Source: CBDAMZ01 sp965197375 (GTDB taxonomy: Bacteria > Acidobacteriota > Vicinamibacteria > Vicinamibacterales > UBA8438). From it: 64,000 bases of DNA. Below, one piece after another: positions 10,207-18,125 of the stretch. The notes beneath the pieces were generated by a model. That model had not been told where the DNA came from and made no database searches. It was given only the letters and a program-made list of their open reading frames with translations. Position 1 is the stretch's first letter; each line of letters opens with the position of its first letter. Position numbers and translations under genes: made by a program. The stretch covers positions 186,001-250,000 of the forward strand of contig CBDAMZ010000010.1 in the NCBI GenBank assembly GCA_965197375.1, written 5' to 3'.

Positions 10207-10247
10207 ACTGGCGGTTGCGGTACGGCGTGCTGGTAGCCCCCGGTACT

Positions 10248-10982
10248 ATGATGACCCGCTTAGTCGCATTGACATACTCCATCGTTGGTGGCGTCGCATT
10301 CGTTCTGTCGCTCTCCTATTTCGCCTATTTCTTTTTCTTTAGGCTCGGACCGCCGGAGCATTCGTCGGACTCGTCCGGTTACGGCCACATACTCGCCGCG
10401 CTGGCAACCAACGTTATTTTCTTCACCCTGTTCGCCACCCACCACAGCGTGATGGCACGAAGCGGCGCGAAGCGTTGGCTCGCCCGGCACCTACCCGTCG
10501 GGGTCGAGCGCACTACCTACGTGTGGATCTCCAGTGTTTTGTTCACCCTCACCTGTCTGTTGTGGCGTGATCTGCCGGGCGTGCTGTACGCAGGGACCGG
10601 ATGGCTACGCTGGGCGGGCTACTCCGCTCAATTGTGCGGTCTCCTGTTGATCGTGTGGGCGGTGTCGGTGCTCGACGCACTCGATCTTTCGGGTATCCGA
10701 CAGGCCGAGGCTGCTTGGACTCAGGGCGGAACGGCGGCACAGGTCCTTCGCGTCGAAGGCCCGTACCGGTGGGTCAGGCATCCGATCTACTTGGGCTGGA
10801 TGCTGGTCGTGTTTGGAGCGCCGACCATGCCCACCGGGCGGATCGCGTTCGCCGTAATCAGCACGGCCTATCTCGTTCTTGCGATACCTTGGGAGGAACG
10901 GTCGATGATGGAGACGGTTGGCGCGGACTATCGTCGCTACGTCGAGCAGGTGCGATGGCGGATGTTGCCGGGAGTCTACTGA
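10248..10982 (+). CDS. isoprenylcysteine carboxyl methyltransferase-like (MddA/NnrU-type) membrane protein
   Basis: About 244 residues from the ATG at 10248; an in-frame TTG at 10215 would add 11 residues, but the double ATG is more natural. There are five or six membrane segments. The C-terminal half carries the ICMT/PEMT-type signature VEGPYRWVRHPIYLGW and a conserved PWEER-x-x-METVGADY-x-x-Y end. The N-terminal half resembles NnrU. This combination is typical of methanethiol S-methyltransferase (MddA) and related SAM-dependent integral membrane methyltransferases. The substrate cannot be fixed from sequence. It stands alone between oppositely oriented genes. Confidence 0.75.
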   Translation: MMTRLVALTYSIVGGVAFVLSLSYFAYFFFFRLGPPEHSSDSSGYGHILAALATNVIFFTLFATHHSVMARSGAKRWLARHLPVGVERTTYVWISSVLFTLTCLLWRDLPGVLYAGTGWLRWAGYSAQLCGLLLIVWAVSVLDALDLSGIRQAEAAWTQGGTAAQVLRVEGPYRWVRHPIYLGWMLVVFGAPTMPTGRIAFAVISTAYLVLAIPWEERSMMETVGADYRRYVEQVRWRMLPGVY

Positions 10983-11079
10983 AGTAGTCGCTCCAAGTCC
11001 GACGTCGAGCACCCAGAGGCCAAAGGGATTTACTCGCAACTTATCGTCAGACAGGATGTCAGGCCAGCCAGGGGGGTGT

Positions 11080-11352
11080 CTAGAAAAATGCCAGCGATTG
11101 ATGCGATGGAATCTCAAAGCGGCGGCGGCACTTCTTGCAGACGACCATATCATCCACGCGAACGAGGTAGTTTCGCAGTTTGGCGAAGAGCTCGCTATCG
11201 CGTGTGCCGGCGCCGCGCGGCGGCCGCGGCTTCCGTACGCGCCGGATCCAGCGTACGTCGTACGCAGCGCGAAATTGGCAGCGCGGGCAGGTGAACGCCG
11301 TCGGCTTGGTCTCCTCCGTTTCGTTAAAGAACTCGCGTTCGTGCAGCGCCAT
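11080..11352 (-). CDS. small zinc-ribbon protein
   Basis: A 90-residue protein with two cysteine pairs, CPRC near residue 22 and CKKC near residue 74, separated by a basic linker, which would form one zinc ribbon. There is no signal peptide. It is not one of the broad ribosomal or transcription-factor ribbons I can name, and nucleic-acid binding is only a guess. It is divergent from the glycosyltransferase gene at 11391, with a 38-base gap. A longer overlapping frame on the same strand (10605-11561) has no recognisable domain and is taken as a shadow. Confidence 0.6.
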   Translation of the reverse strand: MALHEREFFNETEETKPTAFTCPRCQFRAAYDVRWIRRVRKPRPPRGAGTRDSELFAKLRNYLVRVDDMVVCKKCRRRFEIPSHQSLAFF

Positions 11353-11390
11353 GTCCGGATGATAGCAGCTAGCAGCTCAGGGTGACATCC

Positions 11391-12501
11391 ATGCCCACCG
11401 TCGTCTTTTACATTGCGGGGCACGGCTTTGGTCACGCGTCCCGTCAAATCGAGGTAATCAAGGCACTCGTGGACCGCCGCATCGATCTTTCGGTTGTCAT
11501 TAGAAGTTCGGTCCCACTCTGGCTTTTTGACCAGGAGCTCGACGGTCGTGCCGACATCCAACCCATCGACACCGACACTGGCATCGTGCAGATCGACAGC
11601 CTAACGGTGGATGTTTCAGCATCTATCCAACGTGCGTGGTCCTTCCATAAGCGGCTAGATGAACGCGCGGCCGCCGAGGCGCTTGCGCTTGCCACCTTCC
11701 GCGCAGCGCTCGTAGTCGGCGACATTCCGCCGCTGGCCTTCGTCGCCGCAGCTCGTGCCGAGATCCCGGCAGCCGCAGTCAGTAACTTCACCTGGGACTG
11801 GATTTATGCCGGGTACGTCGACGAGGCTAGGCAAGCACCCAAGTTGGTCCCGGTCCTGAGCAACGCCTATGCTACGGCCACGCTCGCCTGGCGTCTGCCG
11901 TTGCACGGTGGGTTCGACACGTGCCGCCGGGTAGTCGATGTCCCGCTCGTGGCGCGGCACTCGAAGCGAGATCCGCGCGACGTGCGTCACTTGCTCGGCC
12001 TGCCAGCGCGCGTCCCACTGGCGCTGTTTACCTTTGGCCGGTACGGTATCAGCACAATCGACTGGCAAGCGGTCGCGCAGCTGGCCGGTTATGAAGTGAT
12101 CATCACCGTAGGTCCTGGCTCGCCGAAACCGTGCAACACCAGCGACGGCTGGGACGATCCTAAGAGTTGACGAGGAAAAGCTCGCACGGCTTGGCCTTCA
12201 CTACGAGGATCTGGTCGCAGCTGTAGACGTCGTTATTACCAAGCCGGGTTATGGAATGATCGCGGAATGCGCCGCGAACGACACCGCCATGCTGTACACC
12301 TCACGCGGGCGCTTCCCAGAGTACGACGTCTTGATCGCCGGAATGCCTAAACTGGTCCGCTGCGCCTTCATCACACAGCAGGAGCTATTCCGTGGCCACT
12401 GGCAGCCGCACCTTGATGCGCTCCTGGCCATGCCACGGCCACCCACACCCAAAACGAACGGCGCCGAAGTAGTGGCCGACTGGATCATGCGAATGCTGTA
12501 G
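11391..12501 (+). pseudogene. GT-B glycosyltransferase (MurG/arabinokinase N-domain-like), frameshifted
   Basis: The ATG at 11391 follows an AGGGTGA ribosome site; an in-frame GTG at 11382 is possible. The first part has the GT-B opening FYIAGHGFGHASRQ and runs to a TGA at 12168-12170. The reading then continues one frame later from about 12160, with LARLGLHYEDLVAAVDVVITKPGYG and a normal C-terminus ending at 12501. The two pieces together make a complete roughly 370-residue protein of the family that resembles the N-terminal half of L-arabinokinases. A single-base insertion between about 12110 and 12168 explains it. It could be a true lesion or a sequence error. Confidence 0.75.
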
Positions 12502-12592
12502 GCACCCCGTGGCATCAGCACACACCACCGAGCACGCCGCACGCAATCTGCTATAAGGGTGCCCGCCTAGGCCCGTCCGCACCTCTATGTCT

Positions 12593-13267
12593 TCAGTGCA
12601 GATCTTTAGTGCAGATCACCAGTGACCAAATGCGCGGGATATTCACTTTCTCGACCGAGATCGGCCCGAGCTCAGCCTGCGCCAGGAAGGCATTGAGATC
12701 AAGGTCGGCTCTAAAGCCAATGTGGATCGTCAACGGGGAGATTAGACGTTCTACGCGAGCAAGGATCGGGTTACTACTGAGAAAGTGGTTGAGGAAAACG
12801 ATTCGCCCACCAACTCGACACACGCGCCGCATCTCGCAGGCCACCTTGACAGGATCGGGCACCACGCTGATCAGATATGGCGCGTAGACGATGTCGAACG
12901 ACTCGTCGGGGAACTGCATGTCCGCAGCATCCATCTGTAACAGCTGGACATTGCGGAGCCCCAGGCTCCGAACACGACGCTTGGCCTTTTGGAGCATGGA
13001 CGCCGAGAAATCGATCCCCGTGACAGGACACTCCTGCGGGTAGAGCGGCGCGTTGATACCGGTACCAACGCCGACTTCCAGCACCGCATCCCCGGCAGCA
13101 ATGGAGAGACGACGGATTGCCTCGAGTCGACCCGCATGAAGCGTGGGGCCGAACAACAGATCGTAGGTCGAGGCGAGCTTCGCGTAGACGCCTGCAACGA
13201 AATCGTTCTCGACCACAGCTACCGAGAGCGCTCGACCCGACGGATCAGAGAGGAGATCTTCTTTCAC
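12593..13267 (-). CDS. pmtA: class I SAM methyltransferase, PmtA-like (phospholipid N-methyltransferase)
   Basis: A 224-residue soluble methyltransferase with a GTG start. Motif I is VLEVGVGTGIN near residues 62-72, followed by GIDFSASML and DIVYAPYLISVVPDP. The YDLLFGP stretch near residue 35 and the NHFLS region near 160 match the Rhodobacter-type PmtA that methylates phosphatidylethanolamine toward phosphatidylcholine, although menaquinone/UbiE-type relatives share much of this. The gene is isolated, between a convergent glycosyltransferase gene and a roughly 440-base spacer. Confidence is high for fold, moderate for substrate. Confidence 0.75.
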   Translation of the reverse strand: MKEDLLSDPSGRALSVAVVENDFVAGVYAKLASTYDLLFGPTLHAGRLEAIRRLSIAAGDAVLEVGVGTGINAPLYPQECPVTGIDFSASMLQKAKRRVRSLGLRNVQLLQMDAADMQFPDESFDIVYAPYLISVVPDPVKVACEMRRVCRVGGRIVFLNHFLSSNPILARVERLISPLTIHIGFRADLDLNAFLAQAELGPISVEKVNIPRIWSLVICTKDLH

Positions 13268-13455
13268 GGACTCGTTTAACTGGCAATGCCCTATTAACGG
13301 CCCCAGATTGTTTGACCGCGCCTCCGCCCAATGACCAGTTCTTAAGCGACCCGGAGCAAGACCAACGCATCAGAACCGGCCGTGGCCGCCGGGGAACTAT
13401 AGCGCGCCGATGGGGCATGCGCAAGAACAGACACGTTGGTGTTTACTGTCATCAA

Positions 13456-13482
13456 GCAACGGTGGCATTCAGCCACCGTTGC
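13456..13482. repeat. perfect inverted repeat / hairpin
   Basis: Eleven bases, GCAACGGTGGC, are followed by a 5-base loop and then the exact reverse complement. There is no T-run on either side, so a classical intrinsic terminator is not indicated. It could act as an operator or a structured RNA element, or be a mobile-element scar. Confidence 0.6.
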
Positions 13483-13665
13483 ATCCCGCTCGGCCATGGG
13501 CTCTTGTCCGGCAAGATTCAGCTCCTTGAAGGAACGTTTTACGAGCAGCTACACGTGCACAAGATTGCCCTCATCGCACATGACCACGCTCGTCCTAATG
13601 CCTTTAAAAGAGCTGACGATGAGCCATAACTTCTTTAATTGTAATATGTTGTGAGAGATTTTTAA

Positions 13666-13695
13666 TTGACACTCTTTGGGTCACGCCAGTATAGT
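13666..13695 (+). promoter_or_regulatory. strong sigma-70-type promoter for lytS (TTGACA-18-TATAGT)
   Basis: The consensus -35 TTGACA at 13666-13671 and near-consensus -10 TATAGT at 13690-13695 are separated by 18 bases. The expected transcription start near 13702 is only about 5 bases before the GTG start codon at 13707, implying a leaderless or nearly leaderless mRNA. Confidence 0.75.
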
Positions 13696-13706
13696 GAACT
13701 GATAGC

Positions 13707-15029
13707 GTGCCGCAGGAAGCAAAGTTCCTCTCGCCAGCACAAGTTCTGCTAACGACCCTTGTGGTCAAGCTCGCCGTAGTCGCCACGCTTGCCACGATGC
13801 TGGTCCGGTTCCGACAGTTTCGGCGGATTCTCCTAACCGAACAGCGCGCGTGGCCCGAGCGTCTGATCTTCGCCTTCAGCCTAGGCGTACCCCTCTGCGG
13901 TGGAGTCGCATCCCGGCTTCTCTTGAACTACGGCGCAGCTGATTTCTCGCTCGCCGGTGCGTTCCTCGCGGGGCTGATCGCCGGGCCGTACGCCGGTGCA
14001 GTTGTCGGCATCCTTCTCGGCGCGCCGGCGCTCATCGCCGGTGAGGTCATTGCCATGCCGTTCGCGGTCGGCTGCGGGTTCGCCGGCGGCGGCTTGCGGG
14101 AGGTCTGCCCTAAAGAAGCCATCTGGCATTTCTCACCTCTATTCTTTTCCGACCTGCACCGACACGCCTGGCAATTCGTCAGCCGGTTCAGGATCGATTG
14201 GTTGCTGATCCTCGTGGCGGCCCCCATTGGGCTCGAGCTCATCCGGCAGGCGCTTGGGGCACGGTTCGGTGCCGAGCGGCTCTTCTACATGGCACCCGAG
14301 ACTGTGGGCCTCGGTATGGTAGTGGTGCTCTCGACCGTGCTGAGCGTTGCGATCCCAATCAAAATCTGGAACACGGCCCGCATCGAGCACCGCCTCCAGG
14401 AACAGGAGAAGCTACTAATGACAGCGCGGGTCGAGGCCCTCGCGAGCCAGATCAATCCCCATTTCCTGTTTAACACGCTCACGTCGATCTCGTCGCTAAT
14501 CCGATCGCAGCCCGAGACCGCCCGCACACTCATCGTCAAGCTTTCTGGGCTGTTGCGGCGACTCCTGCGGAGCCAGGAACACTTCGTCACGCTGCGCGAG
14601 GAGCTAGCGTCGATTGACGAATATCTCGACATCGAATTGGTGCGGTTCGGCCCAACGCTCGTGGTCGAAAAGGACATCAACCCGGACACCCTCGAGCTGA
14701 TGATGCCAAGCATGGTGCTCCAGCCGTTGATTGAGAATTCGGTCAAGCACGGGATCGAAAAGAAGGTGGGCGGCGGACGGATCATCATCCGGACCCAGCG
14801 CGCTAACGGTCACGCGATCATCGAGGTGGTCGACGACGGTACCGGCATGGCCGATACCAAGCTCGACCATAGCCGACAGGGCGGTATCGGGCTCAGGAAC
14901 GTGGACGAGCGCTTGCGCGTCATATACGGCGAGAATTACCGCTTAAAGCTCGAGAGCGCGCCAGGTCTAGGCACCTGCGCCCGCATCGTGATCCCGGAGC
15001 TGGTCGCGCCTCAGCCAGCGTCGGCGTAA
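13707..15029 (+). CDS. LytS/YehU-type sensor histidine kinase with 5TM-LYT-like region
   Basis: A 440-residue kinase with a GTG start. Several membrane segments fill residues 10-190 (5TMR-LYT type, with Gly-rich helices such as GLIAGPYAGAVVGILLG). The His_kinase (PF06580) core carries the phosphoacceptor motif NPHFLFN near 250, an N-box with IENSVKHG near 345, and G-boxes DDGTGM and GIGLRNVDERL. It should autophosphorylate in response to an envelope signal and pass phosphate to the LytTR regulator encoded 27 bases downstream. No Shine-Dalgarno sequence is visible before the GTG, in keeping with the very short leader predicted from the promoter. Confidence 0.92.
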   Translation: MPQEAKFLSPAQVLLTTLVVKLAVVATLATMLVRFRQFRRILLTEQRAWPERLIFAFSLGVPLCGGVASRLLLNYGAADFSLAGAFLAGLIAGPYAGAVVGILLGAPALIAGEVIAMPFAVGCGFAGGGLREVCPKEAIWHFSPLFFSDLHRHAWQFVSRFRIDWLLILVAAPIGLELIRQALGARFGAERLFYMAPETVGLGMVVVLSTVLSVAIPIKIWNTARIEHRLQEQEKLLMTARVEALASQINPHFLFNTLTSISSLIRSQPETARTLIVKLSGLLRRLLRSQEHFVTLREELASIDEYLDIELVRFGPTLVVEKDINPDTLELMMPSMVLQPLIENSVKHGIEKKVGGGRIIIRTQRANGHAIIEVVDDGTGMADTKLDHSRQGGIGLRNVDERLRVIYGENYRLKLESAPGLGTCARIVIPELVAPQPASA

Positions 15030-15056
15030 CTGCCTCAGCCAGCAGCAGCGCACATT

Positions 15057-15878
15057 ATGGATATTCGGGCGGTTATCGTCGACGACGAGCAGCTGGCCCG
15101 CGGCGAGCTCTGCTTTCAGCTACAACAACTGGGCGGCGTGGAGGTCGTGGGCCTGGCCGGCAATGGAGTTCAGGCTCTCCAGTTGGTCGAGGACCTGAGC
15201 CCGGATCTGGTGTTGCTGGATGTGCAGATGCCTGGCCGGACAGGCTTCGACGTAGCCCGCGAGCTGCTGGCCCGTGGCTGCAAGTCACGGGTGGTTTTCG
15301 TGACAGCCTACGACGAGTACGCTATCGAAGCGTTCGATGTGAACGCCGTCGACTACGTGCTGAAACCAATCGAACCGGCTCGGCTCAGCCAGGCGATCCA
15401 GCGGATCCGCGATCAGCTTGCGGAATCGCGCGGGACAATCAGCAAGGGGGTGCCGGCAGCGGATGAGCAGGCCCCGCTACACCCAATGAGCGAGGCAGAG
15501 CTCGAACGCCTCATCAAGCACGTGGCCCAGCGCCACAGCCGTCGTACACAGCTGGCCGTGAAAGTTAGCGGGCGCTTCCTGCTCATCCCATCGGAAGATA
15601 TTATTTACGTGTCGCTGACCGACGATGTCATCACGATCGTGACCGGCGCGCTGAGTGGAACATCGAACTGTCGAACCTTAGACGAGCTACAATTACATCT
15701 TGACCCGGAGGCATTTTGGCGAGTAAATCGATCGCATCTAGTTAACATCAACAAAATCAAGGAGATAATACCTTGGTTCAGTCGGAACTACGTCCTAAAG
15801 ATGAAGGATCTAGAGGAAACCGAGATTCCGGTCAGCCGCGCTCAGACCAAGCGGTTGCGAGAACACCTGAGACTCTAG
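15057..15878 (+). CDS. LytR/AlgR-type response regulator
   Basis: A 273-residue regulator. The receiver domain spans residues 1-120, with acidic VDDEQ near 9-13, phosphoacceptor Asp54 in LLDVQMPG, and the conserved Lys in VLKPIEP near residue 102. A Pro/Glu-rich linker leads to a LytTR DNA-binding domain (about 150-265) containing FLLIPSEDIIYVS and the FWRVNRSHLVN signature. It is the cognate partner of the LytS kinase just upstream. Its 3' end overlaps a possible start of the signal peptidase gene. Confidence 0.93.
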   Translation: MDIRAVIVDDEQLARGELCFQLQQLGGVEVVGLAGNGVQALQLVEDLSPDLVLLDVQMPGRTGFDVARELLARGCKSRVVFVTAYDEYAIEAFDVNAVDYVLKPIEPARLSQAIQRIRDQLAESRGTISKGVPAADEQAPLHPMSEAELERLIKHVAQRHSRRTQLAVKVSGRFLLIPSEDIIYVSLTDDVITIVTGALSGTSNCRTLDELQLHLDPEAFWRVNRSHLVNINKIKEIIPWFSRNYVLKMKDLEETEIPVSRAQTKRLREHLRL

Positions 15879-16525
15879 GTCCCGGCGACTCGACTACGCC
15901 ACAGCTTCAACTTGACGGTGATCCGGTATTGATCGAACCAACCGATCTCTCTAAGGCGCCGGCCCTGGCTAAGCGTGAGCGAACCGCGAGGTGGGCCGCG
16001 TCTCTCTCGCGGGTGGGCGAAGAGTTTCTAGCCTGGCTGAAGACCTTTGTCTCGGCGGCGGTGTACGCCACGTTGATCGTCACGTTCGGTTTCCAGGTGG
16101 CACGAGTCGAGGGCAAGAGCATGGAGCCGACGCTGCAGGATCAGGATCGGCTCATCGTCAACAAGGCCGTCTACCGGTTCTTTTCAGATCCGCAGCCTGG
16201 CGACATCGTTATGCTGTTCTACCCGCGTGATCCGGACAAGTCGTTCGTCAAGCGGATCATCGCCAAGGAAGGGGACACAGTCCGGATCGAAGGCGGACAA
16301 GTGTACGTCAACGAGGCACTGCTCCCAGATACCCACGTGCCCCCTGCATTTCGGAGCTACGAGAACCACGGCCCTGAGGTGGTTCGGGAAGCCTATTACT
16401 TCGTAATGGGAGACCACCGGAACAACAGCTCGGACAGCCGTCACTGGGGCCAGGTACCAGAAAAATACATCATCGGCAAGGTGCAGCTGCGATGGTGGCC
16501 CCTAACAGAAGCGGTGATATTTTAA
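15773..16525 (+). CDS. lepB: signal peptidase I
   Basis: A family S26 leader peptidase. One N-terminal membrane helix (AAVYATLIVTFGFQV) precedes the catalytic Ser in GKSMEPTL near residue 115, the Lys of the Ser/Lys dyad in FVKRII near 159, and box E GDHRNNSSDSRHWG. Start choice is uncertain. TTG at 15773 has an AAGGAG ribosome site 8 bases upstream but lies inside the response-regulator gene, giving a 250-residue protein with a disordered N-terminus. TTG at 15929 (198 residues) or GTG at 16013 (170 residues) avoid the overlap but lack a good ribosome site. It removes signal peptides at the inner membrane. Confidence 0.9.
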   Translation: MVQSELRPKDEGSRGNRDSGQPRSDQAVARTPETLGPGDSTTPQLQLDGDPVLIEPTDLSKAPALAKRERTARWAASLSRVGEEFLAWLKTFVSAAVYATLIVTFGFQVARVEGKSMEPTLQDQDRLIVNKAVYRFFSDPQPGDIVMLFYPRDPDKSFVKRIIAKEGDTVRIEGGQVYVNEALLPDTHVPPAFRSYENHGPEVVREAYYFVMGDHRNNSSDSRHWGQVPEKYIIGKVQLRWWPLTEAVIF

Positions 16526-16705
16526 CGGTCGCTCACCTGCGTACAGCCCGCTGATTGTAGTCAGCCACTTCTCTCCCATAACCCGGCGCACCCCTGGGTG
16601 AATTTGCGTAAGGCTGCACAGCACCAGCACCAAACGTCTGGACCGGAAAGTCGGCAATGAACCGCCAGGGGTGATGCTATCCATCGAGTTGCGAACCTGG
16701 TAGTC

Positions 16706-17203
16706 CTACTTCACCCGAATGTCTTCCGATCGTCCGCCGGTTTTCTCAATGAGGCGAATCGCACCGATAACCATCGCTTTGTCGACCGCCTTGACCATAT
16801 CGTACACCGTCAGCGCAGCCACAGCCACCGCGGTCAGCGCCTCCATCTCGACTCCGGTCTGCGCCGTCGTACGCACGCATGCCTCGATATCATAGCCGTC
16901 CGCTTTGGCCTTAAAGTCAACATGGACCTGGGCCAGCGAGAGCGGATGGCAAAGCGGGATAAGCTCGGCTGTGCGCTTCGCTGCCATGATGCCAGCGATC
17001 CGCGCTGCCTGTAGCGGATCGCCTTTGGCGATTTGGCCCATCCGGATCTGCCGCAACGCTTCGTGCCCGATTGTGATACGTCCGCGGGCCACCGCCCTCC
17101 GGTCGGTGACCGGTTTGTCCGCCACGTCGACCATCCGCACACGACCCTGCCGGTCGACATGCGTTAGCCTCGAGTGGGTTCGCTGTGCGCTTCGAACTCT
17201 CAT
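16706..17203 (-). CDS. moaC: cyclic pyranopterin monophosphate synthase MoaC
   Basis: A 165-residue enzyme of molybdenum-cofactor biosynthesis that makes cyclic pyranopterin monophosphate with MoaA. Family landmarks are LTHVD-x-x-G-x-x-x-MVDVADK at the N-terminus, KRTAELIPLCHPL near residue 75, TGVEMEALTAV near 118, and MVKAVDKAM with the catalytic lysines near 137-141. Length is normal for MoaC. No other moa genes are adjacent. A molybdopterin oxidoreductase at 50929 would use the product. Confidence 0.95.
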   Translation of the reverse strand: MRVRSAQRTHSRLTHVDRQGRVRMVDVADKPVTDRRAVARGRITIGHEALRQIRMGQIAKGDPLQAARIAGIMAAKRTAELIPLCHPLSLAQVHVDFKAKADGYDIEACVRTTAQTGVEMEALTAVAVAALTVYDMVKAVDKAMVIGAIRLIEKTGGRSEDIRVK

Positions 17204-17381
17204 CTCACCTGCAGCAAAGCGCTGCTTTCACAAATGCGGAGGCATTCAGCCGCCGATACAAACCGCCAAGAGCCGCGCTGGGGCTTTCATTAGTGGGGCA
17301 AATACCCGCAAGTGTTGCTCTTCTCGTGCCTCGCAATGGGCAAACGCGACCCCCCACCAGCTGGCCCCCGGCACGTTACTA

Positions 17382-18041
17382 TTATTTACGAAAAGTCGCA
17401 CTAGGCCCTCGCCCTTCCCTGCTTGCAAGATAAAACGACAAGCTCGCGAGCGAGACTGTGAGATCGACGCTCTTCAGCTTGACCTGTTTCGGGACGCGAA
17501 GGGCGCCAGGCGAGAAGTTGAGAATGGCCTTAATGCCAGCTTGCACAACGGTGTTGACCACCTGCTGTGCCGAGGCTGCGGGCACAGCGATGACCGCGAT
17601 AGCGATCCCCTCACGTCGGGCCACACCTCGCAGCTCTCGGACATCGTAGATCCGAACGCCGCTGCGGGACAGCCGTCCAACCTTGTCGTGGAGGTTGTCG
17701 AACAAGGCCACAATACGAAATCCCTCCTGCCGAAACCCAGGATAGTCTGCCAACGCGAGACCGAGATTGCCGGCCCCCATAATAGCCACCTTTAGCTGAC
17801 AGTCGAGGCCAAGTATGGATCGGAGTTGCCGCTTCACATCTTTAACGATATAGCCGACACCACGCACGCCGAGGTCACCGAAGTGAGCTAAATCCTTCCT
17901 AATAAGAGCAGCGTTGAACCCGAACTGCTCCGCGAGGACCTTAGACGAAACCGTCTTCACATCTTTATCGTCGAGCTCGTTGAGAAATCTTAGGTAGAGT
18001 GACAGCCGGTTAGTCGTCGGCTCTGAAACTTGACCGGGCAT
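17382..18041 (-). CDS. rex: redox-sensing transcriptional repressor Rex
   Basis: A 219-residue protein with an N-terminal winged helix (about residues 8-80; SSKVLAEQFGFNAALIRKDLAHFGDLGVRGVGY pattern) and a Rossmann NAD(H) domain with GAGNLG at 89-94. The C-terminal FSPGAL segment is also typical of the family. Rex senses the NADH/NAD+ ratio and controls anaerobic or fermentative genes. No obvious Rex operator (TTGTGA-x6-TCACAA) is visible in the divergent spacer at 18042-18125. It lies 178 bases upstream of moaC on the same strand. Confidence 0.95.
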   Translation of the reverse strand: MPGQVSEPTTNRLSLYLRFLNELDDKDVKTVSSKVLAEQFGFNAALIRKDLAHFGDLGVRGVGYIVKDVKRQLRSILGLDCQLKVAIMGAGNLGLALADYPGFRQEGFRIVALFDNLHDKVGRLSRSGVRIYDVRELRGVARREGIAIAVIAVPAASAQQVVNTVVQAGIKAILNFSPGALRVPKQVKLKSVDLTVSLASLSFYLASREGRGPSATFRK

Positions 18042-18125
18042 GAGGTATCTAGAAGAAAGTGCGTGATTCTACGGCGCGATACGACGCGGGTCAAGCGGCT
18101 CAAAACAGCGGATACGCGTGCTAAG

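Larger units (their letters stand above)
13268..13706. other. intergenic spacer with hairpin and promoter
   Basis: No gene is supported here; short open frames have arginine/serine-rich shadow-like compositions. The spacer contains an 11-bp perfect inverted repeat (13456-13482) and, at its right end, a strong sigma-70-like promoter (13666-13695) serving the LytS gene. The last 100 bases are markedly AT-rich. Confidence 0.6.

Noticed and set aside
10605..11561. 318-codon minus-strand frame across the methyltransferase end and zinc-ribbon gene
   Set aside because: Antisense to two better-supported genes, no domain, and composition typical of a complementary-strand shadow.
13117..13654. Plus-strand frames in the spacer upstream of lytS
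   Set aside because: Arg/Ser/His-rich translations without ribosome sites, partly antisense to the pmtA-like gene.
18042..18125. Rex operator in the rex upstream region
   Set aside because: No TTGTGA-x6-TCACAA-like palindrome is present.
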